DNA from: Wuchereria bancrofti | Taxonomy: Eukaryota; Nematoda; Chromadorea; Rhabditida; Onchocercidae | NCBI GenBank assembly: GCA_005281725.1 | Contig: SSBO01000009.1 | Coordinates: 1,608,127 to 1,672,126, forward strand | DNA: 64,000 bases | Direction of reading: 5' to 3' | Shown here: one piece after another, positions 40,672 through 52,314 of the stretch | How the letters are laid out: each line of letters opens with the position of its first letter | How positions within the stretch are numbered: the stretch's first letter is position 1 | Translations under genes and position numbers: made by a program | The notes under the pieces: model-generated | Told to the model about the DNA's origin: nothing | Databases searched by the model: none | Seen by the model: the letters and a program-made list of their open reading frames with translations, nothing else

Positions 40672-40863
40672 ACTTATTATTCTTTTGATTATTATTAGAA
40701 ATTTTCTGAAAAAAATCAATTTTTTATGTCCTTATCTGCATCTATTCAAACTGAATTGCTTTTTGCGAAATCAATTTTTTGTTTTTTTTTTTTAAAAATA
40801 CCAAAGTATTTGCTTCGCTGTAATCCGAGTGCATAAAAAAGTAAATAGATATTTGCATTTTAT

Positions 40864-40869
40864 AATAAA
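40864..40869 (+). terminator. Candidate poly(A) signal for the Tudor gene
   Basis: AATAAA lies about 190 bases after the stop codon, a typical 3' UTR distance. Confidence 0.6.
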
Positions 40870-41709
40870 GTTACATGAAAGAAGAGATGAATGCTTAGTT
40901 TTAAACTAAGGAATTTTCAAGTTGGAAATTCGTCGCTTCTGAAAAAAAATTGTTCCCGAATATCCAGCTTGCACAGCTGATTTTCTCTTTAATTTCTTTT
41001 GCATAGTATCTTCAACCAACTTTTTAAATTCGTTTGTTATTTGTCGATATTAATACTTATACAGCTCTTTTTTACGTTAACTTCTTACATGATAGCTGTG
41101 TGTAATTGAAGTTTCATCATATCTGAAATCGATTGTAAACTATGTAAAATCTCCGATATTTTCTTAAAGGAAAAAACTGTAGTCTTTAATGGGATTTGAA
41201 ATTTTATTATAAGAAGTTGCATCTTCGCAAATTTAAGCTAGATTTCAGGTCCAGTTAAGATTCAAAAATCTACGTCCGACTCTATCCTATTATAAACTTT
41301 CTCCTGAATTACAGAAGAGAAAAAAAGAAAGTTTCCTTGGCATCTGATGTTTTGAACTTCGCACATTTGCATCTTCACGTAAACCTTTTTTGGTCAAACT
41401 TAACCTTCTTTTATCTGTTAAGGAATAAAAGTTTCTGGATCTAAAGCATTTATTGCAAAATAATATGGATTTATTTGCTCGTTTTAGAATACTCATTTTA
41501 TAGAGAATGAAAAGATTCATAATAAGGGTAGCAGAAGAAGGAATAAAGAATCTTAAGGGGAGTAAGCAATCTTAGTAGACAGGATTTCAAAGCACGTTCA
41601 CATATAATTATAACAAAGAAAAGTAGAAATCTAAAATTCTGACGATATACTCTTAATTACTTTAAATATATTAATCAAGATATGATAAAAGTATAATAAA
41701 AGTATCTAA

Positions 41710-41755
41710 TTTATGGTTTCCTCATCTAATTTATTGGCGGCATCGATGTGATAGT
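41710..41755 (+). repeat. Direct repeat copy 1
   Basis: This 46-base unit contains CATCTAATTTATTGGC and GCATCGATGTGA. It recurs 125 bases downstream with only a few mismatches. The function is unknown. Confidence 0.85.
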
Positions 41756-41834
41756 CTTTATACTACTGCGAAGGAACAAATTTATCCACAATTTTTGTCT
41801 AAGATTAAAAACAAGAAATATAAGGAATTCTTTC

Positions 41835-41880
41835 ATTATAGTTTTCTCATCTAATTTATTGGCAGCATCGATGTGACAGT
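41835..41880 (+). repeat. Direct repeat copy 2
   Basis: This is the second copy of the unit at 41710, in the same orientation, with a few substitutions. The 79 bases between the copies are not similar to the unit. Confidence 0.85.
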
Positions 41881-42611
41881 AATTCACCAAATAGATAGAC
41901 ACAAACTTGAAGTTATCGAAAATCTTTTACTATAAAAGCCTTTGAAATTATTCTGTCCGTCTTATCTAACGGTTAGTTGGTTGGGTAATTTTGTTACTCA
42001 TGCACTTGGCCAATATCTTCATCATACCACTTTGTTTTTGAGATTGGGCCTAGTCATGCGACTTTTCAATTCTACTACTATTCAACTTAACTACCATCGA
42101 TGCCACAATGCAAAGTTCGATTTAATTAAGGATACTTGACATTAAAAAGCAAGTATCAAAGCATGAACATGAGCCCAAAAATTTAAGGGAACTGCTTTGA
42201 GGACAAGGATGTTTTTGACTAACAAAATATGAGATAGCATACCTATACGAAAAGATTTCTGATCCAGCATAGCAAAAAAAGAAACTGGTAATTAATAAAT
42301 ATGTTCCCTGTATCATACTTCATATAACTTCTCTAAATCTTATCAAATTTGATCCTCGTTTATCAATCAATGCACAGCGTATATTTATTGAAGTTCTAAG
42401 TAACCAATGCCTACTTGACACTTCATTTTACTTGTTCATAGGCTACAGTTTTGTTGACGTTCAAACAACTGTTTAAAACATAGTGAAAAACATATGAAAT
42501 TTTTCCTTTATAGAAAAAAAAAAAACAGAAAGTATAAAATTAATTCAAAAAGCCGAAATAGCATCAAATTTCCAGTGCATTGGAAGAGATTACGATAAGG
42601 TGTAGTTATAT

Positions 42612-42683
42612 GGTCCCGTGGTGTAGTGGTTAGCACTCAGGACTCTGAATCCTGCGACGGGAGTTCAAATCTCCCCGGGACCT
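42612..42683 (+). tRNA. tRNA-Gln (anticodon CUG)
   Basis: A full cloverleaf can be drawn over 72 bases. The acceptor stem GGTCCCG pairs with CGGGACC, the D stem GTGT with GCAC, the anticodon stem CAGGA with TCCTG, and the T stem GGGAG with CTCCC around a TTCAAAT loop. The anticodon loop reads CTCTGAA, giving anticodon CUG for glutamine CAG codons. The internal A box (TGGTGTAGTGG) and B box (GTTCAAATC) fit RNA polymerase III promoters. There is no intron. A T-run about 13 bases downstream could terminate transcription. Confidence 0.96.
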
Positions 42684-43470
42684 TGGCGTGCTCACTTTTA
42701 CTCTTTGCCCAGTAATAATTTGTGAAGTTAGTAAAAGTTTTAAAATACTACAAAAATCTAAAGTTCTCAGTGCTAAGAGCTACATCAATTATAAATTATT
42801 TAATTTCGAAGCAATTCGAAAGTCTGACAACTTCCAATATTCTTTGTCCTTTAATATTTCATAAACTTTTCTACATCAATCATAGCTATTGTCATTTCCA
42901 ATAATAACTATTCTTGTCGAAATTTGAGACAAAATTCAGAATATTGATGATTTTCCTTTTTCCTCTAATTTTTAAAAATTTTAAATAAACGTTAATTCTA
43001 AAAAATTGACACACATATGAACTGTTAACATTAGAAAAAGGAAAGAGAAAAAAGGAATGGAAAGGGAAGAAGGAAAGATTGCAAAAGAGCGGAGTGCAAA
43101 GTGAGGTTAGGTTATATAGCAAAAGATTTCGATGCAGTATTCGACTGATAAAGCACTTGCTTATCACTCAGAATGATAACTCATGTGATAAGACATCCAG
43201 TAGACTATTATGGGACAGAGTAATGATATAGAAGAGACGACAAAGAAATAGATTACCTGAATCTGTTAACCTGAATGACCTCAACTGGAATAAGGAGAAG
43301 ACAAGAAAAACAAACAATTCTGAAACAAAAGCTCTCGAATTTAAAATTTCAGTAGGTGTATTTTGCGGTTGACCGGACGAGGGGACATTTATTTAAACTT
43401 TTTGGGTTAAAAGTTTAGTGTTTACATTCAAGTCAGTATTCTTCTTTCACGTTACTCTTCACGTGCTCGT
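42684..43470. other. Spacer between tRNA-Gln and the Nudix gene
   Basis: This is AT- and purine-rich spacer with no gene I can support. An acceptor-like AATTTCAG ends at 43350 and could be a trans-splice or 5' UTR intron site for the Nudix gene. Confidence 0.4.
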
Positions 43471-44504
43471 ATGATGGCCGACATTGTACGTGCAGCGGGT
43501 ATGCTAGTTTATCGTTATAAGGCTGATCGAATCGAATATTTATTATTGCAAGCGTCGTATCCTCCACATCATTGGTCTCCACCAAAAGGTTTTGTTTGCT
43601 TTGTTTGAGTGTCTCATAAGAGCCACTCATGGTGTTATATTTCCTTTAATCTCACTCATTTGACACATATATGTAGGATAATATTTTTATCTCTCAGCAA
43701 AAGTAATATGCTATGTCGTCCGTAATTTACTACATATTTTCTAGAAAAGACTTCTTAAAACTCAGGACATTTTTACTCTAGTTTGAACACAATTTTAACA
43801 CATTTTTACTCTAATTTGAACACAATTTTAACACATTGGCGAGTGGTAACTTTGGGAGCTGTAGGTTTTATTTGTTATTTGTAATTAGGGTTTAGTAAAT
43901 TGTTCAGAATTTCATTTCAGTTGTATCCTTTTAGAAGGAAATTTATTTTCATACATGTTAAGGTCATATTGATCCTGGTGAAGACGAATGGTCGGCAGCA
44001 TTACGTGAGACCTGTGAAGAAGCTGGAATAACGGCCAATAATTTGGATGTACATATGGACTTTGTAGAAGTTCTGAACTATGTCGTGAAAAAAAGTGACC
44101 GACATGGAGAAGAGATTAACAAACAAGTGAGGGACTTTCGAGATTTAATTTATCGTTGATAATTACCATAGTTATAACTACCGTCCATATTATTTAACAT
44201 AAGCATCACAGTAGTTGCCGTTATGTAAGTATGAATGAGTTATGCCTGATCGGAGGGTTTTCCATTTTGATTCCTCTAAACATGCTAGATTTGTGGAATA
44301 TCGTCATCAAAATTCACTTTTTTTTTTCAGAAAACAGTCAAGTATTGGTTGGCAAGGTTGAAAAACGATGAAGAAATTAGATTATCAGATGAACATCAAG
44401 ATGTTAGATGGTTATCGGTGGATGAAGCTAGTATGTTGGCACAGTACAAGGAAATGCAGGATTTGATTCGAAAAGCTGAGGAATATTTAATTCATAAAAA
44501 GTAG
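43471..44504 (+). CDS. ndx-4: Diadenosine tetraphosphate (Ap4A) hydrolase, Nudix family
   Basis: Three exons (43471-43588, 43963-44126, 44331-44504) give a 151-residue protein, the usual size for asymmetric Ap4A hydrolases. The enzyme cleaves Ap4A to ATP and AMP, limiting dinucleoside polyphosphate signalling. The Nudix box GX5EX7REUXEEXGU is complete, beginning GHIDPGE and ending RETCEEAGI around residues 40-62. The N-terminal strand with EYLLLQAS and HHWSPPKG is characteristic of the NUDT2/NDX-4 group. The first of two adjacent ATG codons is taken as start. All phases close exactly (118+164+174 bases). The gene symbol is by family resemblance to C. elegans ndx-4. Confidence 0.93.
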
Positions 44505-44583
44505 GCCTTTCATTTTGTCACTGTTACTATACTTCCCAATAAGTAGTGATAAATTATTTTAATCTCTGTATGTACTGATTTCT

Positions 44584-44589
44584 AATAAA
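44584..44589 (+). terminator. Candidate poly(A) signal for the Nudix gene
   Basis: AATAAA lies 80 bases after the stop codon, before the convergent bestrophin gene ends at 44888. Confidence 0.6.
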
Positions 44590-44887
44590 TTGCTAGGTTT
44601 TTACAGATCTTGTCAATTTCATGTTAATTTTAATTAAATTTTAATCTTTGTAGGTAACATTATTATAGGATTCTTCACTTCGTTCTAACTACTGTTTAAT
44701 TCATATATACCATTCAAATATTTATAATATAAATATTTGGTGGTTCTTTTAATTTTCAGACACTGTTATTATGCATGTTATAAAAGTTTCATTGTACTTA
44801 GACGTTTCAAGTTTTCGAAGTGTTTTTTCAGTTGTCTGGAAAATTATATTCTTTACAAATTTCTGCTGACTAAAGCTACTTTATCAC

Positions 44888-47800
44888 TCACATTTTTGCA
44901 ATTTGCTCAAAGCTGTCATCATCCTTACTTTCGTCTTCCACTGATTGGTTCGATGTATCTTTTTCGTGTTGTTCATATTGCGAAATTTCTGATTTGGGAA
45001 GATTTAATTTTCCGGCAGTACCATCGTGTTGTTTTGATGAGTCGTTCTTTGCTGCGAAAAAAGGGAAAACTTTGACAGCTTTAGTGAACATGTTGACTAT
45101 TTTTTCCCACTCTACAGTCTAATTCTCGGAAGCTTTGTCTAAAAAGGGAATAAGGGACAATTAGATGTTCGAGAGCTGGGTGAAAATTGTTACTTAGTGA
45201 TTTATACCATTTGCATGATCCAACAGGTAGATCACTATTTTAGATCTGTATAGATATGTTGACGTTTAGTTGTAGTTGTAAAGTAACATCAGTACATTAA
45301 AGTTATGCAAATGACATGTTTCAGTAAATAGTAATAATAATGATTTGCCCTGCAGAGATGTTTTGCTTTGTGTTAACATCCGAAATTGACAGTTTATAAC
45401 TTAATTACACTACCTTGCTCGTCCATCATATAACGCTTGTTCACGTAGCAGAACTTTTCATTTAATGAAGTAAAAGTTGAGGAATTTTTGTCGCGACGTA
45501 ATGACCAACTATTTTTATGTGTGGAATGTTCTTCGGAAGTACTGTAAAGCGAAACTGTTGGATTTTGGGATTTCACATACAAATGGACAGAGAAAACTAT
45601 TGCTAAATTTGTATACTGAAAAGTTTAGTCAAGTCTAATTTCAGTTATCGATTTTTAAATTGCGCAAAAAAATTTGAAACGTGAAAAGGTACCCTGTACT
45701 CGTGATACTTTTTGCAGTACTTCGAAGCTGTCGACCGATATCAGTACTGAAAAAGATGAATTTTTTTAAATGAACGATGAAAGCAAAGATATTTATGAAA
45801 ATGAAATTAAGCATAAATTTTTGAACTCTGCTGCCTAGGTTTTATTTCGAGTGGTTTTTTTTTGTTTCAATTAAATAGAATAGAACTGAAATGGGTAAAA
45901 GTGGTTCAAGATTTCACATACATATGTTGAGCTGATGTGGAATACTTTGCATTACCTTTAACGTATTCTGTAACAAACATCGCCGCTGAGCTATAACGGG
46001 AAGTCATTGAAGTAAAACATTTTGCTAATATGGTATTGGTTCACCTGTTCGTGCCTATATTTCACTGTAATATCATGTAAACAATGCTCACATTCCATTA
46101 TCCAAATAATTTTGCCTTTGTGATCTTTGTCTTACATACATTGAGTGACTACCATTACTGATGTTATTTATACTATTTCGTTTTAATGGTACCATCAATA
46201 TTTGTTCCACATCATATGGTTCCCTAAAAAGATAACTGATTGATTATTTGCATGAATTTCAAAGATTATGCTTAATTTTATAGCTTTAGTAAATTATGTT
46301 AAGTTAGATAATTAATAATAAATTATGTTCAGTCACACTTTTCATATCAGTAATATGCTTTACCTTTTTCAATGAATTCTCTGTATTTAATATGTACATA
46401 CATAAACCTTAAAGAATCTTTTGAATTTTTGCAGCTAATGCTTCATTAATTCAATTTTACGTGTTTTAAACCAATGTTTAAAATTCTAAAATTTGTGAAA
46501 TGTTCGCGTAACATTACGGAAATCTTGTAGCTGAACCCACTAAACCATCTTGTCTTTCATTAATTCTAATAGATTTTTCGCTATATAATGCTTCGATATT
46601 ATGATTCCAAAATGAATCCTTCAATTGTCTTGGCACGTCATCACTTGTACCATCTGCAATTCTTATCCCTACCTAAAATGGTTTGCAAGTTACGTTTTTA
46701 ATATTGCTAACTTTAATAAATATTTAAAAAAGAGCAGATGAATAAATATCAAATGGAATCTCTTAAACCTCTCTAATCTATGTAATTATCATGTTTCAAA
46801 GAGATGTTGATATGATTTCCTTGGTGATTTAATTAAATCATTCACCTTCAGATGGTTTTATGAATTCAGGAAAGAAAGATAATTTTGTTGAATTTTGTCA
46901 TTATATTATTCGGAAGAGAAGTATTACTGTTATGCAAATATAAAAGTTAGGGCAGCAACAATAGTATGGATATTTTTGTGTTGATTGATAACTGTCATAT
47001 CAAAGGGAAAGTATTTATTTCAGAGATAGTTGCAAATTTTTCATTCAATAAATTAAATAAATTTTTTTCAAAATGTACTTTAAAGTTTCGGTCAATGAGT
47101 GCATTTGTTTCGAAATCATCGTCGTCTTCACCAAATGGATTAATAAGTACCATTGCGACTTTTGTCCAAGCCATGTAAAAAAAGAATTGTATAGCTGGTG
47201 TTAACGGAATCCACCGATGCAACTGCAGTGATATGTTTTTATCAAATTGCCATCTTAAGTTTTCTTCTTTTTTTTTTTTAATAAATTTTTTTTTACAAAA
47301 TAGAGAGAAGAAAAAGAAAAAAGATTTCGCTAACTGTTGTTGCAGCACTGGGCGATTCTGTCATGTTGTTTTGTACTACTGGTAGGATAATTTCTTGCTT
47401 TGAAATAAGTATTATGAAAAAGTGTACATGTACTGCCAGATATACTAATTGAGGATATGCTAACGGTAATGGTACCCAATCAAATTTACATAAATTGGCT
47501 AAACTATTTCGAAAGCATCTAATTTCCTGAAAATAAATCGGATTTAATTTTATCAGAAAGAATTCTCGAAGATATCCTATATGATAATTTCTAATAGTTA
47601 ATATAAACACAAATAATATAAATTGTAAAATAAAATACTTCACAAATGCGTTCGCAGTAGAAGTCACTATCAATTAACTGTTCTCGACGAGAAGTATGAA
47701 CAATGGAAAGTGCCCATTGTACAGGTAACCAATTCCTTGATCCAAAATTACAATCTATTTGGTCGAACTTTTCCTTCTCATGTGGCATCATGAAACCAAA

Positions 47801-49298
47801 AATGAAACTATTTCAAAAATGAAACTATTCGAAATTTCAAATTTTCTTTGAAAAAAATATTGGACAATCATTATGATAAAAGTTTAGCAAATAAAACGAG
47901 TAGAGAAATAATTCTTGAAACAATTTTATAATTGACATCTATCAATTATGTTATAGTTTCATTTATTTAATAATCAAGCAAAAATAGTCAATTAATTTAG
48001 TCACTTCAACTAATTGGAATAAATAGATAGGTGAGTTAAGTTAAATAAAAGATAAACACACTTTTACCTTTCTTCTTTTGATTAAAAATGGTAAACAAAA
48101 ATTAATTCATCTTACCAGCTGAAACAATGGAATCAATTGTAGGGAATCTTTTCCGAACTGCAATACTAAAATCTCGTGATGCAAGCACTTGAGCTAAACA
48201 AACATAGCGCACGATATTACGACGTATCATACGACTATAATCCGTATTACCATGGATATAGCTAGCTACAGTCAATGATAAACTGTAAAGGGAATAATAG
48301 ACTCTAAATTGTTTCCGTAATGATAAAAGATGAAAGTAGTAATTAATGATATTGATTAATCGATTGGATAATTGATCATTTGCTCTTTTGAAAGCAAGAG
48401 ATTATTTATCGACATAAATTATAGAAGGGAAAATTGAAAATGACATCACTTCCTTATCATAACAATAAGTGGTTGAAGCAGAAGAAAAATGATTGATCAA
48501 TTTTTTAAAGCAAAATCCTAACAAAAAAACAAGGAAAATGAGGGAGCAGAATTTTCGAATTAAATTTCAAATTTATTATGGATTGAAACGACTAAATAAA
48601 AGAGGAGAAACACGACAAGAATTTAAACAGTTTAAAAATCGAAAGAAAAAAAAGCGATCGTAAACAAACCTATCAATGAAACCAATATCATGAATCATCT
48701 TCTGCCAGCGTGTAATGATTGCTTGAACAAGAAAACCGAGCATAAATTCCATTGGTATCATTTTAAAAGTTTCCTGGGATTTGAACCATTGTGTTATTTC
48801 GGCAACTGTTCTATAATTATCATTTTGCAAGAAGAATTAAGTAAAATGATGCAAACTAATTTAATAAATTCTAAAAATTATCGTATTGCTGCAGTCATAC
48901 TTTTTCTTTTACATTGGACTTTTCTAGAATTTACTCGTTGTAATCAATAATATATGAAAAAAATCTTAAAAAGTAAACCGATCAATATCTCCTATATCAT
49001 GTGATGATATGCTCTCAAACCATTTAATTTATAATTCTAAATGCATTAAAAAAAAAAAAGAAAAAATTTGAATAAGAATGAAAAACGAAATCATTCGAAT
49101 GATGCAAATGAAGTTTTACTTGCGTGTATTTTCTGGAAGTATGTGATTGAGAAATATATTAATAGATAAAAACATTAACAAAAATATGACAAGTTCGATT
49201 AGTACAAGTTTCCAAATACTTCCACGCCATCGTAACAGAATAAGAAAAAGCGCCCATGGTTTTGAGTTTGATAATTGTAAGTTATAATTTATTGTCAT
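44888..49298 (-). CDS. Bestrophin-family anion channel
   Basis: Bestrophins are pentameric Ca2+-activated chloride/bicarbonate channels of the plasma membrane, and nematodes have an expanded family. Reading the minus strand, the exons are 49298-49121, 48810-48670, 48282-48116, about 47796-47639, 47526-47335, 47222-47079, 46672-46518 and 46223 to about 46136. Smaller C-terminal exons are less certain (about 45750-45690, 45580-45400, 45090-44888). Family marks are MTINYNLQL at the start, [18 protein letters not shown]-like [38 protein letters not shown] and the Ca2+-clasp block [14 protein letters not shown] followed by IDRN. The exon at 47796 lacks a normal AG acceptor (see findings). The tail after about residue 350 is Ser/Lys/Asp-rich and not conserved. 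Confidence 0.92.
47079..47222 (-). other. Bestrophin calcium-clasp exon
   Basis: This exon encodes [20 protein letters not shown] followed by [11 protein letters not shown] and IDRN. The acidic cluster is the most conserved stretch of the family and forms the Ca2+-binding clasp. It is intact here. Confidence 0.93.
47797..47830 (+). repeat. 17-base tandem duplication at a bestrophin acceptor
   Basis: The 17-base unit beginning CAAAAATGAAACTATT occurs twice in tandem with one mismatch. It directly abuts the expected splice acceptor of the fourth bestrophin exon on the minus strand. Confidence 0.85.
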
Positions 49299-49968
49299 CT
49301 GAAAATACAACAACTGATGAATATTTATTTGTTCAAATTGATCAATCTATAATGTTTATTTATTATTCCTTGGATTGTTCTTGCGATTGTCCTGAATTTA
49401 AAAGCAATAAATATTTTCAACAATAATATGATATAGGGGAGAAAAACATTACATATTATCCAAATATCTGTTTTATAGTGCACAGCAAACTTCGAGATAC
49501 TGCAGTGTGTTTTTTTAAAGTATAAAATATCAAATTTTTATATTTAGTTTACAGTATTAAAAGTATTCTGGATTTGAGAATTTGTTATTGTCATCAAAAA
49601 AATGTTGAATTTAAAAATTAACGCTTCAAGAGTTCGTATGCTTACTTATCATCAAAATAAAGGGTGATTAAAGTTGGAAAACAAAAGTTGACGAATGTCT
49701 TTTATTTATGTCACAATTAAAATATTAACATTATTCTTGAGGCACTCACTGGAAAAAGAACAAGTAAATTTTTTAAATATAAACAAATATGGTGCATCAA
49801 TATAAAAATTATTTTAATTATTCTACCGCTGTAGAAACTATGAATCGTAATGTTTATCTTAGTGACATAATTGATAGTGTGATTTTTAATAACTCAAATT
49901 AGAAAAACATGGAACATAATGGAGAATTTTACATAATGGAACAAAATGAATGAACTTCAGAAATAATT

Positions 49969-50031
49969 GATAATAATAAAAAAATAGTAATAATAACGAT
50001 AATAATAATAAATAAAATGGTAATGATGATG
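49969..50031 (+). repeat. AAT-rich microsatellite
   Basis: An imperfect (AAT)n/(GAT)n tract. Confidence 0.8.
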
Positions 50032-50960
50032 GACAGCAACAGTAATCTTTTTTTGAAGTATTATGTTTGCATGAAATTTTTTTATTTGTGTGACATTTTC
50101 CCAAAACAACGAAAAAGAATGGTTTAGTTCATCCCATTGCATCCGTATTTCAGTAAAAAAAAGTTGAAAAAGTGCAATTTTAATGGCATTATTTGTTGCA
50201 TAGTATTAATGAAAATTATATTTCTAAAAAAATATATTTAGAACAGAAAAAAAATATCAAAATTCATTTTTTTAATAAGAAACTATGAACATTTAATATA
50301 TGTTAGCAAAAAACTATCTCTTTTTAAGAAATTTCAAATAGTAAAAGGAATTCAAAGTCTATTGCAAATGTTTGACAAAGAAATAATTGAAAATTTTTGG
50401 ATGCCATATTAAAGATATTGAATATATATACTAAAATTTCATTTTAATGTAAAGAATAACTAATAATAGAATTATTATCATTTAAACATAGCTTTCTTTT
50501 CATTTTCGTCTTTTTCTTCTGTAAAAAACAGTGACAGTAACATTCCAACGAACGTATGTAATTTTAATAGAATAAAAGCAGCAAAAGAAATGAAAAATTA
50601 AAATGGTTTCGTTTTTGCTTTCAAATTTTTTTCGTTTTTTTCGTTTTTTTTTTCTTTGTTCCTTTAATGTTATATTTAATGATTCATTGACGAAAGAAAA
50701 ATATAGCATCAAAGCTTCCATTTTTAGAAAATTTTTTTTAAAAGTTTTATCGATTAAACCTAATTCTTTCCATCAAATCTTTTTTCATAATACCTTTTTA
50801 TTCATTTATTTTTACCTAAAAGTAATGATTCATGCACGATACAAGTTATTAAGTTTGCTTGTAATCACTGAATGAATGAATAAAACGATGTGATTATTAA
50901 ATCGAACATACTATATGACTATAACTTTACGAAATGTTGCTTACAATTTAATTACAATCC

Positions 50961-50980
50961 TAATTAATTAATTAATTAAT
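50961..50980 (+). repeat. TTAA tetranucleotide repeat
   Basis: About five tandem units of TAAT/TTAA. Confidence 0.8.
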
Positions 50981-52037
50981 TTTTCCAAATTAAATATCCA
51001 AATTTTTTGTATTTATTGTAAACGATCGATGCTTAAGGGAAACTTGCATTTATTATTTTTCATTCCAAGCAGAAACATAACCAATTTCTGCTTTCATTTG
51101 CTGCAATCATGAAACCATTAAAGTTATTATAGGAAAAGAATTTTTGATTTGCCCATGACTAAGCCCCAAAATGAATTCTTTATTTGTCTATTAATCCCGT
51201 AAACAAATTCCTATTTTTTTCATGACGAGGCATTAAAAATGAAAAATCATTCCGAAACTTAAATATATTTATGGCATAACTGAAAACAGTTATTGAATTA
51301 ATTAATTTTAGCGATCAGCTTTCAGTAAATTGTAAACGATCAGTGTTTGACAGAAAGTAATGTTTTAATTATACAAAACTTAGATCTGTTTTCAGTTCCT
51401 ACTTAATTTTACAATAACTATAAATACTTCAACCGTCTCACATTTGACGAATCAACTTCAACGTTATTCATTTCATTTCTTCCCACATATCCTATTTGTA
51501 AAATTTTGAAAAAGTTGATGACAATGAAGAATTTCAAAAAATTTCAGCATCGGTACATGGCAATCAAATTCAGTACGATTAAATGTTTATAATCATTCCA
51601 AATATTTCACATGCAATTGTGAAGCAATTATTTTTTAAATCTGACAGAATTGCTTAACGTACTCAATCAATAACTCATATTCAAACATTAGAGTTCTGAT
51701 TTTTTGGAAATTTACATGTGAATTTGTCGATTGCTTCTAAATAATATGCAGTATGCTGCAGGAATAACAGAGAAGAAATAAGTTGAATGTAATATTTATG
51801 ATTGATTGCTAGTCACTTAGTGTAATCACTTAAGTAAACAATTTCCTTTTTTGAATTACTTTTTCTGAAATTAGTTCACTTCTTGTCTTACTGTCATTGC
51901 TTCCCGCACAACACATCGACCGATGCTAACTTCTGTGTTATGCATTTTTCAACTTGCACAAACAATGTGAAAGTTTGTTGCTTGTCACAAAGATATACTG
52001 AATGCATTGTTCTGAATTTCGTAAAATTGTACTGACC

Positions 52038-52043
52038 TTTATT
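52038..52043 (-). terminator. Candidate poly(A) signal for the Cys-loop channel
   Basis: TTTATT on the plus strand reads AATAAA on the minus strand, about 270 bases beyond the channel stop codon. Confidence 0.45.
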
Positions 52044-52314
52044 TGTTACTGATGACATTTGTTAAAGTATATTTAATTATAAATATAAATTGTTTGATTG
52101 AAATATTTCAAATGTGTAAAGTTAGTGAAGATGAGAGATAAGACATTTAACTGAATTAAATTAAAGCAAATTAACATGAAATAAGATTCATTGAAAGAGA
52201 TTTGAATTGGATTGAAATGAATGGATCTAATTTTAATTGAATTCATAGAATGGTCGACTTTAACTGTTACTTCAGTGGCAGTAACTATGGAAGCTACGAA
52301 ATAAAACAAAGCAA

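Larger units (their letters stand above)
40870..42611. other. Intergenic region upstream of tRNA-Gln
   Basis: I found no supported exon. The region holds a diverged pair of 46-base direct repeats, listed separately, and AT-rich spacer. The short frames on both strands lack splice or family support. Confidence 0.6.
49299..52314. other. Intergenic region between bestrophin and the Cys-loop channel
   Basis: About 3 kb of AT-rich DNA with no supported gene. It must contain the bestrophin promoter on its left side. Simple repeats occur at 49969-50031 (AAT-rich) and 50961-50980 (TTAA). The Lys-rich frame at 50500-50721 (-) and other short frames look like chance openings in low-complexity sequence. 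Confidence 0.6.

Noticed and set aside
50500..50721. Lys/Arg-rich minus-strand frame
   Set aside because: It lies over poly-T/TTTCG low-complexity DNA, with no splice sites or family resemblance.
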